Positions 50,560 to 57,589 of a DNA stretch of 64,000 bases are shown here, piece by piece. The notes below the pieces were generated by a model. That model ran no database searches and was not told the DNA's origin. It saw only the letters and a program-made list of their open reading frames with translations. The DNA lies in the NCBI GenBank assembly GCA_964620595.1, contig CAZUHP010000001.1, positions 213,281 through 277,280 of the forward strand, given 5' to 3'. Position numbers and translations under genes: made by a program. Position 1 is the first letter of the stretch, and the number at the start of each line of letters is the position of its first letter. The DNA is from Desulfocarbo sp964620595 (GTDB taxonomy: Bacteria > Desulfobacterota > Desulfarculia > Desulfarculales > Desulfarculaceae).

Positions 50560-51990
50560 ATGCAGTATGAAGCCGTCATCGGGCTGGAGGTCCACGCCCA
50601 ACTGTTGACCGACACCAAGATTTTCTGCGGTTGCTCCACCCGCTTCGGCGCGCCGCCCAACACCCACGTGTGCCCGGTGTGCCTGGGCATGCCCGGGGTG
50701 CTGCCCGTGCTGAACCGGAAGGTGGTGGAGTACACCATCCGGGCCGCCTTGGCCACGGGCTGCACCGTGGCCGAGAGGAGTGTCTGGGCACGCAAGAACT
50801 ACTTCTACCCGGACCTGCCCAAGAACTACCAGATCAGCCAGTACGAGCTGCCCATCGCCGAGCACGGGCACCTGGACATAGAGGTGGACGGGGAGCGGAA
50901 GCGCATCGGCATCACCCGCATCCACATGGAGGAGGACGCGGGCAAGCTGGTGCACGACCCCAGCGGGCCGGTGAGCTACGTGGACTACAACCGCACCGGG
51001 GTGCCGCTCATGGAGATCGTGAGCGAGCCGGACCTGCGCAGCCCGGAGGAGGCCGCCGCCTATCTGCGCGCCCTGCGCGACATCCTGGTCTACCTGGAGA
51101 TCTGCGACGGCAACATGGAGGAGGGCTCCTTCCGCTGCGACGCCAACATCTCCCTCCGGCCAAGGGGCCAGAAGGAGCTGGGCGTCAAGACCGAGCTCAA
51201 GAACATGAACTCCTTCCGCAACGTGGCCCGGGCCCTGGAATACGAGATACGCCGCCAGAGCGCGGTGCTGGACGAGGGGGGCAGGATCGTCCAGGAGACC
51301 CGCCTCTGGGACGCCCAGGAGGGCAAGACCGTGTCCATGCGCGGCAAGGAGGAGGCCCACGACTACCGCTACTTCCCGGACCCGGACCTGCTGCCCCTGG
51401 TGGTGGACGCGGACTGGGTGGAGCGGGTGCGGGCCGATTTGCCCGAGCTGCCCCAGGCCAAGCGCCGGCGCTTCGTGGCCGACTATGGCCTCACCGACTA
51501 CGACGCCGGGGTGCTCACCGCCTCCAAGCCCCTGGCCGAGTACTTCGAGGCGGTGGTGGCCGCCGGCGCCGGGCCCAAGGCGGCCAGCAACTGGATCACC
51601 AGCGAGCTGATGGGCGCCCTCCATGCCCAGGGCCTGGAGATCGGCGATTCCAAGGTCACCCCCCCTGCCCTGGCCGAGCTCATAAAGCTGGTGGAGGACG
51701 GCACCCTCTCCAGCAAGATGGCCAAGGCCGTGTTCAGCGAGATGTTCGCCACCGGCAAACCCGCCGCGGACATCGTGGAGGAAAAGGGCCTCAAGCAGGT
51801 TTCCGACGCCGGCGAGCTGGAAGCCATGCTGCAAAAGATATTCGAGGCCCACCCCAACGAGGTGGAGCAGTTCAAGGCTGGCAAGGAAAAGCTCATGGGC
51901 TTTTTCGTGGGCCAGGTCATGAAGCAGACCAAGGGCCAGGCCAACCCCAAGCTGGTCAACCAACTGGTGCGCAAGCTGCTCAAGGGATAG
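50560..51990 (+). CDS. gatB: Aspartyl/glutamyl-tRNA amidotransferase subunit B
   Basis: GatB (476 aa) is the kinase/tRNA-binding subunit of the GatCAB complex that makes Gln-tRNA(Gln) or Asn-tRNA(Asn). It begins YEAVIGLEVHAQLLT and has CPVCLGMPGVLPVLN, DYNRTGVPLMEIVSEPDL, CDANISLRP and AHDYRYFPDPDL. A C-terminal YqeY-like tail domain follows from about residue 320. Length is normal. gatA and gatC are not adjacent. A short spacer with an inverted minisatellite follows. Confidence 0.97.
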   Translation: MQYEAVIGLEVHAQLLTDTKIFCGCSTRFGAPPNTHVCPVCLGMPGVLPVLNRKVVEYTIRAALATGCTVAERSVWARKNYFYPDLPKNYQISQYELPIAEHGHLDIEVDGERKRIGITRIHMEEDAGKLVHDPSGPVSYVDYNRTGVPLMEIVSEPDLRSPEEAAAYLRALRDILVYLEICDGNMEEGSFRCDANISLRPRGQKELGVKTELKNMNSFRNVARALEYEIRRQSAVLDEGGRIVQETRLWDAQEGKTVSMRGKEEAHDYRYFPDPDLLPLVVDADWVERVRADLPELPQAKRRRFVADYGLTDYDAGVLTASKPLAEYFEAVVAAGAGPKAASNWITSELMGALHAQGLEIGDSKVTPPALAELIKLVEDGTLSSKMAKAVFSEMFATGKPAADIVEEKGLKQVSDAGELEAMLQKIFEAHPNEVEQFKAGKEKLMGFFVGQVMKQTKGQANPKLVNQLVRKLLKG

Positions 51991-52008
51991 CCTCCCACCC
52001 CGGGCTCA

Positions 52009-52035
52009 GGGGCGACGGGGGGCGATGGGGGGCGA
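52009..52035 (-). repeat. Short inverted copy of the GTCGCCCCCC repeat
   Basis: In the gatB-mtnA spacer the plus strand reads GGGCGACGGGGGGCGATGG and continues, which is CGCCCCCC-ATCGCCCCCC-GTCGCC on the other strand. It has two to three units of the motif seen at 13.7 and 26.1 kb. Confidence 0.65.
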
Positions 52036-52121
52036 GCAGAAGGCAAGCGCGGGCAGGGCAGGCGGGCCCCGCGAACAGGGAGGCAAGGGATTGCAGGCAT
52101 GTCCCCACCCGAGGTGAAACC

Positions 52122-53162
52122 ATGATCCCCACTCTCTACTGGGAAGGCGACACGGTGATGATTCTGGACCAGCGCAAGCTGCCCGGGCACACCGTGTTCA
52201 TACCCTGCCGCGACATGCGGCGGGTGATCTATTGTATCCAGACCCTGGCCACCCGCGGCGCGCCGGCCATCGGGGTGGCCGCGGCCATGGGCCTGGCCCT
52301 GGCCGCCCGGGCCATCCGGGTGAAGGACCCGGCCCGGTTCCGGGCCCGCTTCCGGGAGCGGGCCGAGGTGATGCGCGCGGCCCGGCCCACCGCGGTGAAC
52401 CTGAGCTGGGCGGTGGACCGCTGCCTGGCCCTGGTGGAGTCCGGCCCGGACGAGGTGGACGCCCTCAAGGATTTGCTCAAGCGCGAGAGCCAGCGCATGC
52501 TGGAGGAGGACGTGGCCATAAACCGGGCCATGGGCCGCCACGGCGCCGAGCTGGTGCCCGACGGCGCCACGGTGCTCACCCATTGCAACGCCGGCTCCCT
52601 GGCCACCGGCGGCTATGGCACCGCCCTGGGGGTGGTGTACGCGGCCAAGGAGGCGGGGAAGAAGGTATCGCTGATCGCCGACGAGACCCGGCCCCTCCTG
52701 CAGGGCGCGCGGCTCACCGCCTGGGAGATGGTTTCCGAGGGCATCCCGGTCCAGGTGGCGGTGGACGGCGCGGTGGGCGCCATCATGGCCAAGGGCCTGG
52801 TGGACCTGGTGGTGGTGGGCGCGGACCGCATCGCCATGAACGGGGACGTGGCCAACAAGATAGGCACCTTCAACGTGGCCTTGCAGGCCCAGCGCCACGG
52901 GGTGCCCTTCTACGTGGCCGCGCCCCTTTCCACCATCGACCCCCGGGCGGAGAGCGGGGCGGACATCCCCATCGAGGAGCGCGACCCCGGCGAGGTGCTC
53001 ACCCTGGCCGGCCGGCGCATCGCGCCCCAGGGGGCCGGGGCCCTGAACTTTGCTTTCGACGTGACCCCGCACGACTTGGTCACGGCCATCATCACCGAGG
53101 TTGGAGTGCTGCGGCCGCCCTTTGGCGAGACCCTGAGACAGGCCAAAGCCGGCACACAGTAA
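52122..53162 (+). CDS. mtnA: S-methyl-5-thioribose-1-phosphate isomerase
   Basis: MtnA (346 aa) isomerises methylthioribose 1-phosphate in the methionine salvage pathway; related enzymes act in the oxygen-independent DHAP shunt. It has TRGAPAIGVAAAMGLALA near residue 43, the catalytic Cys in THCNAGSLATGGYGTALG near 150, and the catalytic Asp in VVGADRIAMNGDVANKIGT. ATG 52122 is chosen because it gives the family N-terminus (IPTLYWEGDTVMILDQ). It lies 20 bp before ilvE. Confidence 0.95.
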   Translation: MIPTLYWEGDTVMILDQRKLPGHTVFIPCRDMRRVIYCIQTLATRGAPAIGVAAAMGLALAARAIRVKDPARFRARFRERAEVMRAARPTAVNLSWAVDRCLALVESGPDEVDALKDLLKRESQRMLEEDVAINRAMGRHGAELVPDGATVLTHCNAGSLATGGYGTALGVVYAAKEAGKKVSLIADETRPLLQGARLTAWEMVSEGIPVQVAVDGAVGAIMAKGLVDLVVVGADRIAMNGDVANKIGTFNVALQAQRHGVPFYVAAPLSTIDPRAESGADIPIEERDPGEVLTLAGRRIAPQGAGALNFAFDVTPHDLVTAIITEVGVLRPPFGETLRQAKAGTQ

Positions 53163-53182
53163 CTGGTAGGAGGTTTCCCGTC

Positions 53183-54256
53183 ATGCCGCTGAGGAAAGAG
53201 CTTTTGGATCCGGGCGCCTGCAAGCCCAAGCCCCAGGACGAGAGCAAGCTGGGCTTTGGCCAGATATTCACCGACCACATGTTCAAGTGGGACTACCGCG
53301 AGGGCCAGGGCTGGCACGACCCCCGCATCGTGCCCTATGGCCCCTTGAACCTGGACCCGGCCGCCCTGGTGCTGCACTACGGCCAGGAGGTGTTCGAGGG
53401 CCTCAAGGCCTACCGCCGCGAGGACGGCGGCCTGTACATGTTCCGCCCCCGGGACAACATAAGGCGCCTCAACCGCTCCTGCCGCCGGGTGTGCATCCCC
53501 GAGGTGCCCGAGGACGAGGCCCTGGAACATTTGTTCGAGCTGGTGCGGGTGGAGGCGGAGTGGGTACCCCGCCAGCAGGGCACCAGCCTGTACGTGCGGC
53601 CCACCGTCATCGCCACCGAGGCCTGCCTGGGGGTCAAGGTGAGCCAGGAGTACCTCTACTACGTGATCGTGGGGCCGGTGGGCGCCTACTATCCCGAGGG
53701 CTTCAACCCCACCAAGATATACGTGGAGGAGCGCTACGTGCGCGCGGTGGCCGGCGGCCTGGGCGAGGCCAAGACCTCGGCCAACTACGTGGCCAGCCTG
53801 CTGGCCGCGGAGGAGGCCCACGCCAAGGGCTTCACCCAGGTGCTCTGGCTGGACGCCTGCGACAAGAAGACCATCGAGGAGGTGGGCACCTCCAACTTCT
53901 TCGTGGTGATCGGTGACGAGGTGATAACCGCGCCCCTGGGCGGCTCCATCCTGCCCGGCATCACCCGGGACTCGGTGATCCAGCTCTGCCGGGACTGGGG
54001 CGTCAAGGTCAGCGAGCGCCGCCTCACCATCGACGAGGTGCTCGCCGCCCAGAAGGATGGCCGGCTCAAGGAGGCCTTTGCCACCGGCACCGCCGCGGTG
54101 GTGAGCCCCATCGGCAGCCTGCACTACCGGGGCGAGGACTTCAACGTGGCCGACGGCAACACCGGCGAGCTTTCCCAGAGGCTCTACGACGAGCTGACCG
54201 GCATCCAGTGGGGCACCCGCCCGGACCCGCACGACTGGGTGGTCAAGGTGGCCTGA
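53183..54256 (+). CDS. ilvE: Branched-chain amino acid aminotransferase
   Basis: IlvE (357 aa, class IV PLP enzyme) transaminates Leu, Ile and Val or their keto acids. Motifs: LHYGQEVFEGLKAYR near residue 60, RPTVIATE, the PLP lysine region GGLGEAKTSANYVASL near 190, KKTIEEVGTSNFFVV and the closing RLTIDEVL. TAGGAGG lies just upstream of the ATG. It ends the mtnA-ilvE pair at a strong terminator. Confidence 0.95.
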   Translation: MPLRKELLDPGACKPKPQDESKLGFGQIFTDHMFKWDYREGQGWHDPRIVPYGPLNLDPAALVLHYGQEVFEGLKAYRREDGGLYMFRPRDNIRRLNRSCRRVCIPEVPEDEALEHLFELVRVEAEWVPRQQGTSLYVRPTVIATEACLGVKVSQEYLYYVIVGPVGAYYPEGFNPTKIYVEERYVRAVAGGLGEAKTSANYVASLLAAEEAHAKGFTQVLWLDACDKKTIEEVGTSNFFVVIGDEVITAPLGGSILPGITRDSVIQLCRDWGVKVSERRLTIDEVLAAQKDGRLKEAFATGTAAVVSPIGSLHYRGEDFNVADGNTGELSQRLYDELTGIQWGTRPDPHDWVVKVA

Positions 54257-54285
54257 GCCCCGCCGGGCAGGGACCAAGACACCAG

Positions 54286-54318
54286 GCGCCGGGGTTGCAA
54301 AGGCCCCGGCGCTTTTTT
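54286..54318 (+). terminator. Intrinsic terminator after ilvE
   Basis: A perfect 9-bp stem GCGCCGGGG/CCCCGGCGC with a 9-base loop, followed directly by TTTTTT. It is the best canonical terminator in the window. The next gene starts only 36 bp beyond it. Confidence 0.9.
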
Positions 54319-54354
54319 ATGATAAGGGGCCTGCCGCAAATCCGGGGGGGATTC

Positions 54355-56942
54355 ATGCCAGAACCGCTTACCACCATCACCGGGATCACCGCCGGCGAGG
54401 TCCTCTCCCGCGTGAAGGATTGGTTCAAGAAAAGAATCAGGGACAAGGTCATACGCGAAGTCGTGCACCAGGCCGTGTCCCGCGACGGCAACCGAATACT
54501 CATCCTGTGCAATGACTGCCCCGAGTTCGCCCAGGCGATCAGCGACCTGGCCAACGGACGGGCGCTGGCCGTGGAGGAGCTGCTGTCCGTTATCGAGCAA
54601 TACAATCAAAAAAGAGGGGACAACGCTTTTGACCTGGAGCAGGTCTGCCCGGAGTTGCTGAACTTCAGCCTGAAGCTGGTGAATTTCTACACAGAGAAAA
54701 GAGACCCCACCACCGGCAATCTGCCTCCTGCTTTCAATTTCTTCCACCAGGACCTGTACACCTACTGCGCGGCGCAGGTCTGGCCCCGGGCCCAGGCGGC
54801 TGAGGCCAGGCAGCCCGAGGGGGTCTTTTTCAATGTCCCCCTTCGCCGCAACCAACGATTGCGGCACCAGGAGCATTGGGTCCGCAGGATAAGGGAGGCG
54901 CTGGAGGGCGGGAAGGGCGTCAGCGTGGGCCAGGCCCTGGAGACCGGCGACGCGGCCCTGGCTGGCCAGGGCGGCATCGGCAAGACCGCCATGGCCGTGG
55001 AGTATGCCTATCGCTACGCCGGCGCCTACCCTGGGGGGGTGTACTGGCTCCAGGCCGAGTTGGGCCTGGACCAGGCAGTGACCAAGGTGCTGCTGGACAT
55101 GGACCCAAGGCTGGACCCCGGCCTGCCCCTGGAGCGCAAGGTACGGCTTTTTCGGGAGGCGCTCGACGCCAAGCCGCTCAAGCTGGTGGTGCTGGACAAC
55201 CTGGATGACCCCGGGCTGGTTTCAGACTTTACCCTCCGAAACGCGCACCTGGTGGTCACCACCCGGCGGCGGGACGTATCCCTGCCAGAGGTGGAGATGG
55301 GCCTGCCCAGCGAGGAGGAGGCCCTGGACATCTTCCTGGCCTATGCCGGCCGGGACTTGGCAGACCTGGACCGGGAGGAGGTGGAGATGTGCCTTGGGGT
55401 GTGCTCCCGGGTGGGGTTCCTGCCCCTGGCCCTGGAGATCATGGGCATGCTGGCGCGCAAGCGGCCCCTGGGGGACCTGGCCCGGAATCTGGCCCGGGTG
55501 GTGGACCAGGCGGAGACCACCCAGACCAAGCAGAAGACCTCGGTGGCCGCGGCCCTGGCCCTGGCCGAGCAGGAATACTCCCACCCCGGGGCCCAGGAGG
55601 CCCTGGTCTACCTGGCCTACCTGGACCCGGAGCGGATCGACTGGAAAATCCTGGACCTGGTTCTGGCTTATGGCGCAGAAAACGTTGAGCCCGAGGAGAC
55701 CAGGCAAGAGGCCCAGGAGCGCCTGGATGCCCTGGCCGAGCTGTCGGTCATCCAGCCCCAGCCCAAGGGCGGCTATGTGATGCACCGGCTCACCCAGGAG
55801 GCTGCGCGGGACCTGGACCCCCGGCGCCAGGCCGGTGAACGGGTGCTCTCCCTCCTGGACGCCGCAATTCAGGGCGTGTCGGAAAAGGGAGTCTACCGTA
55901 TGGCCTATGGCCTGATCCCCCATTTGCTGCACTTGGCCGGCCTGGGCTCGGCAGAGACCGAGATGGAGGACTTCCCCAATGCTTTTGCCCTTTCCCGTTG
56001 GGCCAGCTACCTGCACGATAGTGGCTTGTATCCCCCGGCCGAAACCCTGCAAAGGGATGTGTTGAAACGGGTGGCGCGGGCAAAGGGCAAGGACCATCCC
56101 GATTACGCCAAAGGCCTCAACAACCTTGCCTCGGTGCTGAGGGCCCAGGGCAAGCTGGACGAGGCTGAGGAACTCTACCGCCAGGCCNNNNNNNNNNNNN
56201 NNNNNNNNNNNNNNNNNNNNNNNNNNNNNNNNNNNNNNNNNNNNNNNNNNNNNNNNNNNNNNNNNNNNNNNNNNNNNNNNNNNNNNNGGTGCTGAGGGCC
56301 CAGGGCAAGCTGGACGAGGCTGAGGAACTCTACCGCCAGGCCCTGGCCATAGACAATCGCACCCTGGGTAAGGACCACCCCAGTTACGCCACCCACCTCA
56401 ACAACTGGGCCGGGGTGCTGGAAGACCAGGAAAAGTTCGCAAAGGCGGAAGAACTCTATCGCCAAGCCTTGTCCATAGCCGAGCGCACCCTGGGCAAGGA
56501 ACATCCTAGTTGCGCCATTTACCTCAACAATTTGGCCAGGGTGCTGGAAAACCAGGGCAAGCTTTCCGAGGCGGAAAAGCTCTGCCGCCAAGCCCTGGCC
56601 ATAGACGAGCGCAGCATAGGCAAGGATCATCCCAGTTACGCCATTGATCTAAACAATCTGGCCGTGGTGCTGAGGGCCCAGGGCAAGCATTCCGAGGTGG
56701 AAAAATTCTTCCGCCAAGCCCTGGCCATAGACGAGCGCACTATAGGTGCGAACCACCCTGACTACGCCACCCACCTCAACAACTTGGCCGTGGTGCTGAG
56801 GGCCCAGGGCAAGCTTTCCGAGGCGGAAGAACTCTACCGCCAGGCCCTAGGCATAGCCGAGCGCATCCTGGGCAAGGACCATCCCCAGACCCAACAAATA
56901 GAGCTAAACCTAGCCCTGCTTTTGGCGGAAAAAGACCAATAG
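54355..56942 (+). CDS. NB-ARC/TPR STAND ATPase (NLR-like), interrupted by assembly gap
   Basis: Three parts are visible. Residues 1 to about 165 are mostly helical and match no domain I recognise. An NB-ARC-type NTPase follows: Walker A GQGGIGKT (204-211), Walker B LVVLDNLDD (277-285), a sensor with TTRRR near 302 and a GLPL-like VGFLPLAL (353-360). From about residue 594 come kinesin-light-chain-type TPRs of 42 residues. STAND ATPases with this plan act as signal sensors, and several bacterial NLR-like forms defend against phages; that role here is inference. Base composition is less GC-rich than the flanks, which suggests transfer. A run of 100 N (56188-56287) breaks the repeats; 611 codons precede it and five units follow, in a different frame only because the N count is arbitrary. 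Confidence 0.88.
56134..56942 (+). repeat. 126-bp tandem repeats encoding 42-residue TPRs
   Basis: Units after the gap begin at 56289, 56415, 56541, 56667 and 56793, each starting with Val-Leu and containing ALAIDERxxGKDHP-type residues. The 54 bp before the gap (56134-56187) are identical to the first 54 bp after it (56289-56342). The true number of units is unknown. Confidence 0.9.
56188..56287. other. Assembly gap of 100 N
   Basis: Exactly 100 undefined bases lie inside the TPR array. To keep the reading frame and repeat phase the missing length should be 71 + 126k bases. The gap is therefore a placeholder, caused by near-identical repeats. Confidence 0.95.
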
Positions 56943-56959
56943 CCGGCAGTGACGCGAAG

Positions 56960-56992
56960 CGCCCCGGCCCTCCTTGGCAGGAGGCCGGGGCG
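56960..56992. terminator. Hairpin between the convergent NLR-like and uspA genes
   Basis: A 10-bp stem CGCCCCGGCC/GGCCGGGGCG continues, after one bulged base, with 4 further pairs and a 4-base loop. It lies 18 bp after the NLR-like stop and 44 bp from the uspA stop. There is no U-run, so it may be Rho-assisted or only a structural barrier. Confidence 0.45.
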
Positions 56993-57036
56993 GGTTCCGG
57001 TCCGCTTGGCCGGGGGGCCGGGACAGGTGGCGTGGG

Positions 57037-57492
57037 CTAGTACTTTTCCGGCTTGGGGTTGAAGCACATCACCGGCACCGGCGAGTGGCGCAGCACCTTC
57101 TCGGCCACCGACCCGTACAGGGTGCGGTCCAGGCCGTGCTTGGCGTGGGTGCCCATGATGATCATGTCGATGCCGTTGGCCTCCACGTAGTTCACGATCT
57201 CCTGGCCGGGGTCGCCGGTCACGCAGGCGGTGGTCAGCTCGCCGGGCTTGGCGAAGTGCTCGTTGATGAACTCGCCCAGGTGCTGCTCGGCCTTGCGTAT
57301 CAGGCCGGCGTCGTCACTGGCTTTGAATATCTCGGAGGCATAGGGCATACCCAGGAAGGAACCCAGGGGCACCACGTGCAACACGTGGACCTGGGCTCCG
57401 AAGGTCTGGGCGACGGTTTCCACCCAGGGCACCACCGCCGGGGATATCGTGGCGAACTCCAAGGGGAAGAGAATTTTCTTAACCTCAGGCAT
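57037..57492 (-). CDS. Universal stress protein (UspA family)
   Basis: This 151-aa protein begins KKILFPLEFATISPAVVPWV and contains the ATP-binding motif IIMGTHAKHGLDRTLYGSVAEKVLRHSPVPVM (residues ~110-142). This second Usp is only distantly similar to the one at 46.3 kb. AAAAGGAG lies 8 bases before the ATG. It lies 97 bp downstream of priA with a large inverted repeat between, so it probably has its own promoter. Confidence 0.92.
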   Translation of the reverse strand: MPEVKKILFPLEFATISPAVVPWVETVAQTFGAQVHVLHVVPLGSFLGMPYASEIFKASDDAGLIRKAEQHLGEFINEHFAKPGELTTACVTGDPGQEIVNYVEANGIDMIIMGTHAKHGLDRTLYGSVAEKVLRHSPVPVMCFNPKPEKY

Positions 57493-57515
57493 CAGTCAAG
57501 GCTCCTTTTTTTGCA

Positions 57516-57554
57516 GATGGTCGGCAGCAAGGCGACGCCCGGGCGTCGACCATC
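57516..57554. promoter_or_regulatory. Nested inverted repeats upstream of uspA
   Basis: A perfect 16-bp palindrome CGACGCCCGGGCGTCG (57533-57548) is nested in an 8-bp outer repeat GATGGTCG...CGACCATC (57516-57523 and 57547-57554). It could be an operator of the uspA gene. No T-run follows on the minus strand, which argues against a priA terminator. Confidence 0.4.
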
Positions 57555-57589
57555 CCCATTATCCACATTTCACCGCAGATGGCAAACCA

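Noticed and set aside
57516..57554. Intrinsic terminator for priA
   Set aside because: The hairpin is strong, but on the minus strand it is followed by TGCAAAAAAA rather than a T-run.
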